This document shows, piece by piece, positions 22,901 to 32,135 of a DNA stretch of 64,000 nt; within the stretch, counting starts at the first letter, position 1, and each line of letters begins with the position of its first letter. The position numbers were made by a program, and so were the translations under genes. This DNA is from Tridacna crocea (lineage: Eukaryota; Mollusca; Bivalvia; Cardiida; Cardiidae). The notes under the pieces were generated by a model. It was not told the origin of the DNA. It did not search any database and saw only the letters and a program-made list of their open reading frames with translations. The stretch is taken from positions 28,671,210-28,735,209 of the forward strand of contig OX031073.1 of NCBI GenBank assembly GCA_943736015.1, in the 5' to 3' direction.

Positions 22901-22908
22901 AGAAATGA
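13828..22908 (+). CDS. CCDC103: CCDC103 (DNAAF19), axonemal dynein assembly/attachment factor, complete 3-exon gene
   Basis: Three exons (13828-13979, 20891-21032, 22504-22908) join in phase into 232 residues, close to the roughly 240 of human CCDC103. Seen: an acidic coiled-coil N-terminus ([40 protein letters not shown]), the signature [16 protein letters not shown], a short linker, then a C-terminal alpha-helical region ([20 protein letters not shown] ... [16 protein letters not shown]) matching the RPAP3_C-like region of the family. Known role: an oligomeric factor that binds microtubules and is needed to load outer dynein arms in motile cilia; human loss causes primary ciliary dyskinesia. 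Intron 1 (6.9 kb) holds a nested 4.7-kb element and many hairpin elements. An acceptor (cttctacag) three bases before the ATG implies a non-coding first exon. The last exon has an unexpected relation to flanking repeats, given among the findings. Confidence 0.95.
14011..14238 (+). mobile_element. HP4 hairpin element
   Basis: Complete, TTAA both ends; the right TTAA is shared with the next element. In CCDC103 intron 1, 32 bases after exon 1. Confidence 0.88.
14235..14444 (-). mobile_element. HP1 element with half a hairpin
   Basis: Both TTAA ends present, but the hairpin right half is deleted (gctggtaaccacaatgtttt), removing about 20 bp. Confidence 0.85.
14568..14793 (+). mobile_element. HP1 hairpin element
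   Basis: Complete, TTAA both ends. Confidence 0.88.
16675..16905 (+). repeat. Partial old copy of the 362-bp element
   Basis: 'acgctacctctagcaattca' to 'gaatatgacatgcgcagaca' parallels 14990-15206 plus the right end; the left third is missing. Confidence 0.65.
17730..17870 (+). mobile_element. HP2 fragment (right half)
   Basis: From 'gtctgatcttggatctacac' to 'atttagcaggagaagagtta', matching the right half of HP2 copies. Confidence 0.6.
18070..18145. repeat. Palindrome of about 28 bp per arm
   Basis: aaaagtggcaaccctggtca ... tgaccagggttgacactttt with a short centre (gtctgcgcattttgagca). Confidence 0.75.
19953..20180 (-). mobile_element. HP1 hairpin element
   Basis: Complete, TTAA both ends, starting just right of the 362-bp element's target duplication. 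Confidence 0.88.
20247..20458 (-). mobile_element. HP1 element, degenerate
   Basis: Ends and spacing fit; the hairpin is largely lost. Confidence 0.55.
20615..20757 (+). mobile_element. HP1 element, truncated at the hairpin
   Basis: Left half only, stopping at 'gagaaaatgctg'. An HP2-like scrap (gatcagactgtatatttcat ... gatcttaatcaacactgtt) follows to about 20825. Confidence 0.7.
20891..21032 (+). CDS. CCDC103: CCDC103 exon 2
   Basis: Encodes (R)[35 protein letters not shown] and [12 protein letters not shown]. IVLASHxKPLExKD is the family signature and PWN is also conserved. Acceptor cttattcag, donor GTACTA, phase 0 out. A 205-bp foldback begins 18 bases past the exon end. Confidence 0.94.
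21050..21254. mobile_element. ~205-bp foldback element next to CCDC103 exon 2
   Basis: Left arm cctgggcccatattcaccaa..., right arm ...ttggtgaatacagaccctgg. Inner arms gaaagtaacagaacttttga / gaagttctgttactttc around ataaaccataattatggttta. Almost entirely palindromic; no clear target duplication. Confidence 0.75.
21712..21836 (+). mobile_element. HP fragment (left half)
   Basis: ttaactctttcccgaatgac to 'gaaaacattgtg', then lost. Confidence 0.6.
21838..22250. repeat. Diverged sequence related to the GAGCC-ended element, two direct copies
   Basis: 'ggaccattctatctcatgcttcaatctgttgatagac' recurs as 'ggaccattctacatcttgattcagtctgttgatagac' about 180 bases on, and 'catggagatgcattaaacctccttttgcc' matches the element at 12167-12663. 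Confidence 0.6.
22253..22459 (+). mobile_element. HP2 hairpin element
   Basis: Best-preserved HP2 copy: TTAACCCTTTCGCTGCTAAG to TTTAGCAGGATTAGAGTT; palindromic core of about 28 bp per arm. Confidence 0.85.
22504..22908 (+). CDS. CCDC103: CCDC103 exon 3 (last exon)
   Basis: 134 codons then [23 protein letters not shown] to [15 protein letters not shown]. Acceptor catattacag. F.REWRRL, Y..LL.LGG.RL and VGFGLLG-like segments are typical. AATAAA falls inside the final codons; another AATAAA is near 23058. An HP2 element ends about 45 bases before the acceptor. Confidence 0.95.
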   Translation, partial: GRDYPTSGQAFIREWRRLNKDTKQQYQYLLELGGARLLEIFKPEIGFGLLGDFAKCLHCELKEEDIEDVISVLEHLSETNRFKLTVKFLSSKEKDDISGTFYKLLEFSANADEERKATFEEKLNNLMKCYEIKK

Positions 22909-23084
22909 TTATTCCCCTATTTATATCGTTTGTCTTGTACAATTTCGTCAAGTCTTTGAGTCTGAAAGAGTTAACCTTTAATAACATAGTCCAGATTTTT
23001 AACCCTTTCCCATACGACAAAATTTAGACTGGACCAATTTGAAAGCTATAGCAGATGATGAAATAAAAGACTCTAAAAGTGAAA

Positions 23085-23157
23085 TACAAGTTCCATTTTT
23101 TCAAGGTTTGAAGAAAAAATGAATAATTTGATGAAAATTCATAAATTAAAACATTGT
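23085..23157 (+). repeat. Repeat resembling the end of CCDC103 exon 3 (downstream copy)
   Basis: 'gaaaaaatgaataatttgat' then 'cataaattaaaacattg'. Aligns with 13452-13531 throughout and with the last coding bases of exon 3. A second shared block, 'ccatcctttgaaagaggtca' at about 23213, matches 13736-13757. Confidence 0.65.
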
Positions 23158-23237
23158 GGAACAAGGAGAAAATAGCCTATCATGGTGAAAAAAAGAGTAA
23201 ACAGAGTTTAATCCATCCTTTGAAAGAGGTCATTTGA

Positions 23238-23412
23238 AAACCTTGTGGGAAAAGGAGAAAAAGAAAATGTTGGTAACCAGCATTCTTCTTTTCCCTTAAT
23301 ATTTTCTCTCTGCCCAATGACAGAAATCAATCTTTTGAGGTACCTCAAATATGTATTCTGCAATTGCTTTCAAATTGGTTGTGTACAATTTTGTTGGTTG
23401 GTAAAGAGTGAA
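23238..23412 (-). mobile_element. HP1 fragment (right part)
   Basis: gggaaaaggagaaaaagaaa, a disturbed hairpin, and a terminal ttggtaaagagt. Confidence 0.6.
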
Positions 23413-23610
23413 TTTTTTTTTCATCTGGGATATGGAAAATACCGATACGATATAAAATATCTATCAATTTATATAATCCTTCTCAGTAGATTCCTGAGTT
23501 TTAACCACCCTACAGAAAATGGCTGTTGAACAGATTGTGTGAAAGGAGAAATTGCTGCTATCTAGCGTTTGCTCCTTTTCCAATGGGTTTATATGTTATA
23601 CAGTTTTGCA

Positions 23611-23836
23611 TTAACTCTTAACCATACAGTAGAAATCTAAATTTGTCCAAGTTCAAAGCATTTGCTGACCAAAAACCACATGCAATGTGCACTATGCTGT
23701 CTGTCATAGGTTAGAAAATATTGTTGGAAAAGGAGAAAATGCTAGATACCAGCATTTTCTCCTTTTCCAACGATGTTTTCCAAAGGCTTCTTTCTCAGTA
23801 TTTTTAACAGTCGGTATTGTAAGGTAAAGGTTTTAA
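23611..23836 (+). mobile_element. HP1 hairpin element
   Basis: TTAA at left, TTAA at right one base out of place; hairpin variant gctagataccagc. Confidence 0.82.
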
Positions 23837-24017
23837 GATCCATTTCCACTGGTCATTTTATTGATCAGTGTGGCAATGTAACATATTGTAAAACCATACA
23901 TGATACATGCCATATACATTATTTACGATGAATCTTTTAGCATGATCCCTAGCAAATTTTGAGTGGCATGTATGATGTATTAGAGACAAACCCTGTCCTT
24001 TAAGCTACAACTGTTTT

Positions 24018-24509
24018 TCCAGTTGCCAAAATTTTAGACAAGTCCAAATTCAAAGCATTTGCAGAGGACAAAATGAATGTCAGTGGACTTTTAGACAAGT
24101 CCAAATTCAAAGCATTTGCAGAGGACAAAATGAATGTCAGTGGACTTTTAGACAAGTCCAAATTCAAAGCATTTGCAGAGGACAAAATAAATGTCAGTAT
24201 ACTTTTAGACAAGTCAAAATTCAAAGCATTTGCAGAGGACAAAATGAATGTCAGTGGACTTTTAGACAAGTCAAAATTCAAAGCATTTGCAGAGAACAAA
24301 ATGAATGTCAGTCCACTTTTAGACAAGTCCAAATTGAAAGCATTTGTAGAGGACAAAATGAGTGTGATTAGAAAACTTGTGGAATGGTAGAAAAGATTGT
24401 GCAAAAAGGAGAAAATGCTGGTTACCAAATTTTCTCCTTTTCCTCAATGTTTTCATAAGCTTTATTTCTCAGGGTTGATAAAAGTAGGGATTGTGCAGAA
24501 TAAGGTTAA
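24018..24509 (+). mobile_element. HP1 element with a tandemly expanded arm
   Basis: Left arm unit 'ttagacaagtccaaattcaa' + 'agcatttgcagaggacaaaatg' repeated six times at 57-bp period, then the normal hairpin and right end. 57 is a multiple of three, so long open frames run on both strands. Confidence 0.85.
24030..24375. repeat. 57-bp tandem array, six units
   Basis: Each unit begins acttttagacaagtc and ends atgaatgtcagtgg. Units 1-2 are identical; later ones differ by a few bases. The unit is an HP1 arm, not a protein-coding repeat. Confidence 0.9.
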
Positions 24510-25050
24510 AATTTCATCTGTTCACTCGCTTTCCATTTGGGTAAACCAAGAATTTTGTGATTTTGTAAAAAGTTAACAACATAATGACATAAAGAAAAAT
24601 TGAAGACAGGTATTGAACAAATTTCTTTTAATTAAAAAGAAAAAAACTTGGATTGTAACAAGAAAAACAGTAAGTTTGATTTTCAAATAGAGTTTACATA
24701 AAACTGACCCACTACATTACAAACAAAATGAGTATTCTTATCTCTGTTTTGTTTACATATACCAGCGTTATTCAAAAAGTATGTAGTATGTAGACTTCTC
24801 CCATAACTGAACTAATTATCAAAATTTTAATCCCAAATTTTGGTAATGTATTATTGGATGTGCCAATGATACTTTCTAGAAATTTCATCAATGGTCAAGT
24901 AAAAAGTCACAAAGGATTGAAAAACACCATAAGCAAAACTCTGGCACAACGTAAGACCAATTTATTTTTAACTTGTAATAAACTGTTGATAAAAAGTCTA
25001 GTTATGGGGAAAAGTCTACATACATTTTGGACAAGCCTAGAAAAAAAAAA
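24510..25050. other. No gene or repeat recognised
   Basis: AT-rich; nothing conserved seen. Confidence 0.4.
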
Positions 25051-26582
25051 ACAAGAGGGCCAAGATGGCACTGGATCGCTCACCTGAATTTTTGAGATGA
25101 CCATAGCCTATTTTTTTTTGAGGTATTGAAACATTGGAACAAAATCTATAATTTTGCTAAGCAATTTTCAAAAGGTCGCCTGTAAAATTCATTTCGAAAT
25201 CTGGCCATCAATTTCAAAAAGAAGAATTTTTAAGAATTCTTCATTTCTGTATAAGAGCAAGTATCCCCCATCCACGAGAGCCATGTTTCTTGATGGATCA
25301 AAATTTACGAATAAGTTTTGAAAAGGGTCACCCAAGGAACATTTTTGAAAATTTCTTTTAAAATTTGACTAGGGGCTTCAGAGAAAGAGAATTTTCAAGA
25401 ATTTCATCATGTCCATATAGTGCAAGTAGCCCCCATTCACAAGAGCAAGGACCACCCAAGGAACATCTCTGTCAAATTATTTTAAAATCTGACAAGGGGT
25501 TTCAGAGAAGAAGAATTTTCAAGAATTTCTTCATTTCCATATAGTGCAAGTAGCCCCCATTCACCAGAGCCTTGTTTCTTGACGGATCAAAATTTTGTGA
25601 ACAATTTTTGAAAAGGGTCACCCTGTGAAATAATTTCAAAATCTGTCCAGCGGTTTCAGAGAAGAAGAATTTTTTAACAATTTCTTCATTTCCCTATAGT
25701 GCAAGTAGCCCACATTTACCAGAGCCATGTTTCTTGACCAATCAAAATTTCGCAAACACTTTTTGAAAAGGGTCACCCAAGGAACATCCCTGAGAAATTA
25801 TTTCAAAATCTGACCAGCGGTTTCAGAGAAGAAAAATTTTTAAGCATTTCCTCATTCCCTATATTACAAGTAGCCCCCATTCACCAGAGCCATGTTTCTT
25901 GACCAATCAAAATTTTGCGAACAATTTTTGAAAAGGGTCACCCAAGGAACAACTCTGTGAAATTATTTCAAAATCTGACCAGTGGTTTCAGAGAAGAAGA
26001 TTTTTTAAGAATTCCTTCATTTCTGTATAGTGCAAGAAGCCCCCATTCACCAGAGCCACATTTTTTGACGGATCAAAATTTCACGAACAATTTTTGAAAA
26101 GGGTCACCAAAGGAACATCTCTGTGAAATTATTTCAAAATCCAACCAGCGGTTTCAGAGGTGAAGATTTTTAAAAAATTCCTTGATTTCTGTATAGTGCA
26201 AATAGCCCCAATTCACCAGAGCCACAATTTTTGACGGATCAAAATTTCACGAACAATTTTTGAAAAGGGTCACCCAAGGAACATATCTGTGAAATAATTT
26301 CAAAATACGACCAGCGGTTTCAGAGGAGAAGATTTTTTAAAGAATTTCCTAAAAAATTCCATTTCATTGCCATGGCAACCAGAATTTTTAACGGAATCAA
26401 ATTCTGTGAACAATTTTTAAAGGGGACCTCCCAAGGAACATTCCTGCCAAGTTTGGTCCAAATTGGTCCAGCGGTTTAGGAGGAGTTGATGTTTAAAGAA
26501 TTGTTGACGATGCACGACGGACGACGCACACCCAGTGACCCTAAAAGCTCCCCTTGAGCACATTGTGCTCAGGTAAGCTAAA
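25050..26582. mobile_element. 1.5-kb non-coding element with an internal ~165-bp tandem array
   Basis: Starts acaagagggccaagatggca and ends gagcacattgtgctcaggtaag + ctaaaaa. Between them about seven units of 'ccattcaccagagccatgtt...ggtcacccaaggaacat...ctgaccagcggtttcagagaa'. The terminal GAGCAC/GTGCTC hairpin followed by CTAA resembles a Helitron 3' end, but no matching 5' TC end is evident. I associate both termini with bivalve repeats. Confidence 0.7.
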
Positions 26583-26603
26583 AATACACCTTTATTAGAC
26601 TGT

Positions 26604-26839
26604 TTAACCCTTTACCACACAATCCCTACTTTTGGCAACCCTGAGAAAGAATACCTTTGAAAACATTTTGGAAAAAGGAGAAAATGCTGGTCACCAAGCA
26701 TTTTTCTCCTTTTTCCACATTTTTTTCTTCTCTTTCAGACACTGATACTAATTACTAACATCTGACCTGCATTCAACGTCTTCAGTGTGTTCTTTCAATT
26801 TGGACCAGTCTAAAATACTGTCGTGTGGAAAAGAGTTAA
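26604..26839 (-). mobile_element. HP1 hairpin element
   Basis: TTAA both ends; an insertion in the hairpin centre (gctggtcaccaagcattttt) breaks the palindrome. Confidence 0.82.
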
Positions 26840-27036
26840 AAACACTTTGGCAAAAGGAGAAAGGTCCTGTGTCTTCGAGTTTGGATATCAAATTAGATAA
26901 TAATTATCTCCCTCCTGTACATACTAAATGAGTATTCCACAGACATATCTTTACAAGATGGCTTTTGAAAACAATGTGACAGGTTGACAAATCACTCAAC
27001 AAGTTCTCTTTATGTCACAATGTTTAATCACTTTTT

Positions 27037-27265
27037 CAATCCTTTATCACATATTCCCAAGCTCTAACAAGCTTGTAGAAGGAAACTGTTAAAAACTTTG
27101 TGAGTAAAGGTGGAAATGCTGCTGACCAGCATTTTCTCCTTCTCCCACAATGTTTTCTACTCTTCTAGAGCCAAATTTCAATTTGTGAATCATGTTTATT
27201 TTGTTGTCTGCGAATGCTTTCAATTTGGACAAGTCTAAAATTTTGTTGTTTGACAAAGAGATAAA
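27037..27265 (-). mobile_element. HP1 element, degenerate
   Basis: Ends without TTAA; hairpin recognisable (ggaaatgctgctgaccagcattttctcc). Confidence 0.65.
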
Positions 27266-27344
27266 AGCTGATATCTTCGTAATTCATGGCTACCCCGATT
27301 AGGCTCTGTCTGTAACATAAAACCAGTAGGTTGCCGATGAAAAT

Positions 27345-27425
27345 AAAGCTTTTGGAAAGCATGGATAGGTGCACTGACTGCCAAAATACAACTGAAACAA
27401 TGTTGAAAACCACTTTAAATATCAT
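27345..27425. repeat. Dispersed repeat with 'gaaagcatggatag' core
   Basis: gaaagcatggataggtgcac ... caactgaa-like ... atgttgaaaacc; same unit as at 6730 and 43140. Confidence 0.45.
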
Positions 27426-27583
27426 GCGATCAATCAACTGTATTTCAATGGTATCATCAGCCAGTCCACCTATCCTGGCGTTATTGGTGTTTTGTTTACC
27501 AGGACTTAACACAATATTCTTGTAAAGCAAATGGCTGCTTTTCCACACCAGCAGTGTAAAAACAATGCTCATAGTGGAAGGAA

Positions 27584-27816
27584 TTAACTCTTTACCCCAT
27601 AAGGCATTTCTATGGGATCTCTAATTGACCCTAAACAACAGCAAGGATGAAGCCGTTTTTTATGTGTATAATTTTGATAACTTTTGATAGCATAGAAAAC
27701 TCTGTGGCAAAAGGTGAAATTGCTCGTGACGAGCAATTTCACCTTTTGCCACAGTGTTTTCCAAAGGCTCCTACAAGCAATGCGTAGAAATGAGTATCTA
27801 TGGAGTAAAGAGTTAA
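27584..27816 (+). mobile_element. HP3 hairpin element
   Basis: Complete, TTAA both ends; palindrome gaaattgctcgtgacgagcaatttc. Confidence 0.9.
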
Positions 27817-27875
27817 TCCTGCTGCAATGACTATTATTGATTCTCTGCAATAAATTAGCAGCTACCACTTGGCAG
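27815..27875. repeat. Short copy of a dispersed repeat
   Basis: 'tcctgctgcaatgactatta' and 'ttctctgcaataaattagca' match 57155-57210 (tcctgttgcaatgactatca...). Confidence 0.45.
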
Positions 27876-28265
27876 TGTTCATATATCTAGTTTCTGTTAT
27901 AGCATGAAAATACAGGTAATTTAGCTACATGTAGTTGTAGCTTAAAGTTTTATAAAAATACATTTCATAACAAAATTTTGTTAATTCTAACGAACTTCAA
28001 TACATACAATTAATACAAAATGAGATTCATCTGAAAGAATTATGGTATAAAAGAAATCTAAAAAATAGGGAAAAAGTTACAAAACAGAAAAGAAATCTAG
28101 CCTAAAACTTCAAAATTCATTTAAAAAATGCTGAACTGTTATTAAATCTCATCAGTAACCACTCCTTATCAACCTTTCACACCATTTTCAACAGAACATC
28201 ATCTATTAACAATAAAATGGAAATAAAACTGAAGAGTTCCAGACAAAAAAGTGACATCTGCACAC

Positions 28266-28388
28266 TTGCCCTTTTACCAAATTATTCTGTGTTCTCCAAC
28301 TTGAAAAACAAGGCTTTTGAAAACATTGTGGGGAAAGAAATTAAATGCTTGTAACCTACATTTTCTCCTTTTTCTACAAAGTTTTCCC
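28266..28388 (-). mobile_element. HP1 element, truncated
   Basis: Left end and hairpin only; ends where the next copy begins. Confidence 0.6.
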
Positions 28389-28389
28389 T

Positions 28390-28618
28390 TTAACTCTTTA
28401 CAAGACGACAAAATTTTAGACTGGTCCAAATTAAAAGCATCTGCAGACGACAAAATTAATGTAACTCAAACATCAAAATTTGTTTCCAACAGGGTAGAAA
28501 ACATAGTGGGAAAAGCAGAAAATGCTGGTTACCAGCATTTTCACCTTTTCCTACAATGTTTTCAAAAGGCTTCTTTTCCAGGGTCGTTAAAGGTCGGGAT
28601 TGTGTGGTAAAGAGTTAA
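28390..28618 (+). mobile_element. HP1 hairpin element
   Basis: Complete, TTAA both ends. Confidence 0.88.
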
Positions 28619-29192
28619 GAGACAAATTCTAACATTTTGGCCACATTTGATTTTTTCATCTGCATAATTATGATTTCAAATTTGGTAAGTCTGAATGCTT
28701 ATTTTCCAGTAAAGAGTTTTTAAACTTTTTTGATTCCCAAATGGATTTATTCAGACACCATTTCAAATGTACATCAAATTGCGAGTTTTCTCCTTGACCG
28801 AAATGTCTGTATCGTAGGAAATAAACATAATGCTTATTACCTGCATTTTCTTCTAAAAAACTTTCTTATTTATCTGGTAAAAAATTGTCACGTAGTTTTT
28901 CCTAGAACAATCTTCACTTTCATTCAGACATAATTGTAAATGTAACGACCACACACATAAAAAAGATACAATACCATAGATATAAAATAAACTATCTAAA
29001 CGTAAGAAAAGGAGTCAAACATGTATAATAAAATGCTGATATGGAATTAAATGCAAAACTGACAATTTTATGCAGTGACAATTCTTAACATATATACAAT
29101 AATGTACACAAATTCACAACATATTTTGATAAAGGAATGCAGTTTCACCATTCATATGCATTAGTTTTCCAATGCAGAACTCCTAAAGGTAT
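28619..29192. other. No gene recognised; one decayed HP arm
   Basis: 28640-28715 keeps a distant HP1 distal arm; the remainder is AT-rich with nothing recognisable. Confidence 0.4.
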
Positions 29193-29242
29193 TAACTCTG
29201 AACTAAGCAATCCCTGCTTTTTATGACCCTGAGACAGGAGCC

Positions 29243-29454
29243 TTAATCCTTCACCACTAAATGCAGAATTTTTAACACCCCTGTGAAAGAAGCCTTTTGA
29301 AAACATTGTGGGAAAAGTAATCAGCATTTTCTCCATTTCCCCAAAGTTTTCTTCCCTTCCTAAAACAAACTTCAATTCTTTAGTCACATTCTGTTGTCTG
29401 GAAATGCTTTCAATTTGGACCAGTCTAAAGTTTTGTCGTTTAGTAAAGAGTTAA
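29243..29454 (-). mobile_element. HP1 hairpin element inserted in an older HP1 end
   Basis: TTAA both ends. The 50 bases to its left (ttaactctgaactaagcaatcc...gagacaggagcc) are the left end of another HP1 copy. The hairpin left half is shortened. Confidence 0.8.
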
Positions 29455-29661
29455 CCCATTTCCAAACGACAATATTTTAGACTGGTCCAAATTGAAAGCA
29501 TTTACAGACGACAAAATAAGAGTGACTGAAAATTTGAAATTTGTTTTGTGAAGGGTAGAAAACATTGTGGGAAAAGGAGAAAATGCTGGTTACCAGCATT
29601 TTCTCCTTTTCCCGCAATGTTTTCTAAAGGCTTCTTCTCAGGAGTGTGTGGTTGAGGGTTA
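29451..29661 (+). mobile_element. HP1 hairpin element
   Basis: Shares its left TTAA with the previous copy; the right end is internally shortened (cttctcaggagtgtgtggtt). Confidence 0.82.
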
Positions 29662-29843
29662 CATGTTTCATGTAAAATTGAAACTTTATAAAAACTTCCA
29701 ATAGCTCAGGTGGATCAAATATAAAAACAATAGATACAGATTAGAAAATTGCAGTTCATAATTTTGCCTAAGAATAATACTTCTGTTTCAGGAACTGAGG
29801 AATCATCTCATACTTATTCTAGTATATATTTTATTTTATTTAT

Positions 29844-30062
29844 TCCTTTACTCCATAGACACTTATTTCTATGCATTGCTTGTAGGAGCCTTTGGAAAAC
29901 ATTGTGGCAAAATGTGAAATTGCTCGTGACGAGCAATTTCACGTTTTGCCACAATGCTTTCTACACTATCATAAGGTGTCATATACACAAAAGAAACAGC
30001 CTCATCCTTGCCCTTATTTAGGTTCAATTAGAGATATTCTAGAAATGTCTTATGGGGTAACC
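29844..30062 (-). mobile_element. HP3 hairpin element
   Basis: Reverse orientation; perfect core gaaattgctcgtgacgagcaatttc. TTAA eroded on both sides. Confidence 0.85.
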
Positions 30063-31252
30063 TTCACAGCTGTACTTTGGTTTTGATAATTTTTTGATAA
30101 AAAATTGTTTCCGATATGTCTGAACAATTTTTCAAATGAAGACATTAATTTGAAAAGTTTTCGTGATCATCCTTGTCTTTGGTACTAATTACTAGTAATA
30201 CTTTTTTTATACAAATATCTTTATCAATTATTGCACTAAAAAATCCTATAAAAACAGGTTATACCATAATACAGTACAGTCAAAGAAAGAAAAAGAATGC
30301 TTTTCAAAAGAATAACATCTTTTTTTAGATAAATATCAACACAGACAGTAAAATCAGTTACACTTATTATTCAATGATCTACGGTGTACAATGCAATCTA
30401 AAAACAATGCACATGGTATTTTTGAGCGTTTTTTATTAGCATCATAAAACAGCTTTTTTTTTGCGTATTTTTCTGAAGTTTTATCTCTAAAAACAATAGT
30501 TATTGCAACAGACAAATACCCTGTAGGGAAAAAAATCAAACAAAGATTAAATTTCACAGCCCGATTCAGGTAGAGCAAATTATTATCTTCGTCCTTGTCA
30601 TCAATTCTAACATGTGAACTTGCATGGAAATCTATGTAATCCAACATGAATAAAGTACAGTATGTGGGCTGCAGTATGCAAAAAGGGGCATTTGGTTTCT
30701 GTATTCCATTCATGTAATCTTCTGTTTTGCGCTAGTCTAATGTAAGACAAAATCTAATTTAGCCATAAACACTTTATGCAAATGTCTGAATGCCCCTTTT
30801 TGCATGTTGCCTACCATATAAGTACATTACTTCCAACAGTGAAGCCACATTATGCTGGGTGATCAGAAAATTCTGGACATTTTCTTCTTACATTCCTCAC
30901 TAATTCTTCTGATTGGCTAATCACAAAAACAAGCCAATCAAAAGCTATTTCCTGTAGTATAGAAGAAGATATTGTCAAGGAATCCAATTTTTTTTCATTC
31001 TTCTACAATGCTTATGATTGGCTAATCACAGAAATAAGCCAATCAAAAACATTTCTATTGCAGAGTATGAAAATAAATTGAATAGGGTGGCAACTAGGTC
31101 ATACAATAAATTTTCTTTAAGTTAATTTAAGTAATGTTACATCCTTATACTACCATTCACAGAAATAACTACACAACAGATATGATTGCAAAATATCTTT
31201 ACTGCATCTCCATCAGAGGAAAAGATGCAAGCACCAACATCAAGAAAATCTT
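30063..31252. other. No gene recognised
   Basis: AT-rich. A repeated inverted CCAAT-type motif lies at 30905-31055; otherwise nothing identified. Confidence 0.45.
30905..31055. repeat. Two direct copies of a GATTGGCTAATCACA...AGCCAATC inverted pair
   Basis: Copies at about 30909-30945 and 31012-31050. Each contains GATTGGCT and its complement AGCCAATC 13 bases apart. CCAAT boxes by sequence only. Confidence 0.7.
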
Positions 31253-31482
31253 TTAACCCTTTACCAAACAACAAAAATTTAGACTGGTCCAAATTCCAAG
31301 CACTTACAGATGACAAAATAAACGTAACTCAAAAATTGAAATTTGTTTCCAGCATGGTAGAAAAGATTGTGGGAAAAGGAGAAAATGATGGTAACCAGCA
31401 TTTTCTCCTTTTCCAACAATTTTTTGAAAAAGGCTTCTTTCTCAGGGTCGTTAAAAGTCGGGATTGTGTGGTAAAGAGTTAA
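31253..31482 (+). mobile_element. HP1 hairpin element
   Basis: Complete, TTAA both ends; hairpin with a one-base change (gatggtaacc). Confidence 0.88.
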
Positions 31483-31488
31483 ACTAGT

Positions 31489-31684
31489 TTGTTTCCTAAA
31501 CAACCCAAGTTGTAACAACCCTGCGGAAAAAACCTTTTGAAAACCTTGTGGGAAAAGGAGAAAATGCTGGTAGCCAGCATTTTCTCCTTTTCCCACAAGG
31601 TTTTCTAAACTTTCATTGACAGTTACCACAATTTCATGTTTTGAATTTGGACCAGTGTGAAATATTGTTTTCTGGTAAAGAGCT
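31489..31684 (-). mobile_element. HP1 hairpin element, shortened
   Basis: Hairpin gaaaatgctggtagccagcattttc; distal arm partly deleted, terminal TTAA lost. Confidence 0.75.
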
Positions 31685-31910
31685 CACTCCTTCCCAAACA
31701 ATCCTGAGTTTTACCGATCTCACAACAGACAGACTATGAAAACGGTGTGGGAAAAGCAGAAATTGCAGGTAACTTGCATTTTCTCCTCTCCCCATCAAGT
31801 TTCTACTCTTTCAAAGAAAGATTTCCTGATATGTGAAACCATTATTTTGTGGTCTGCCAATATTTTAACCTTGGACTAATCTAAAATATTGTCTTTTGAT
31901 AAAGAGTTAA
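31682..31910 (-). mobile_element. HP4-like element, diverged
   Basis: Left end cactccttcccaaacaatcc, right end TTAA shared with the next copy. Confidence 0.75.
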
Positions 31911-32135
31911 CCCATTATCACACAATCCCCACTTTTGAAGACCCTTAAAATAAAGCCTTAATAGAACACTGGGAAAAGGAGAAAATGCTGGTAACCAGCA
32001 TTTTCTCTTTTTTCCCACAATGTTTTCTACCCTTCACAAAACAAATTTCAAATTTTCAGTCACTTTTATTTTGTCGTCTGCAAATGCTTTTGATTTGGAA
32101 AAGTCTAAAATATTGTAGTTTAAAGATGAAGTTAA
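31907..32135 (-). mobile_element. HP1 hairpin element whose right TTAA contains the zinc-finger gene stop codon
   Basis: TTAA at 31907-31910 and 32132-32135. The right terminus (attgtagtttaaagatgaag) is a worn form of attgtcgtttggtaatgag. On the minus strand the gene reads ATT TAA, where TTAA is the element's target. Confidence 0.85.
32065..32070 (-). promoter_or_regulatory. Candidate poly(A) signal of the zinc-finger gene, inside a hairpin element
   Basis: AATAAA on the minus strand about 62 bases after the stop. It comes from the HP1 arm 'gacgacaaaataaaagtgac', present in most HP1 copies. Confidence 0.4.

Noticed and set aside
24000-24428. Minus-strand 142-codon and plus-strand 105-codon repetitive ORFs
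   Set aside because: Both are translations of the 57-bp transposon-arm array; the period is a multiple of three, so they stay open by chance.
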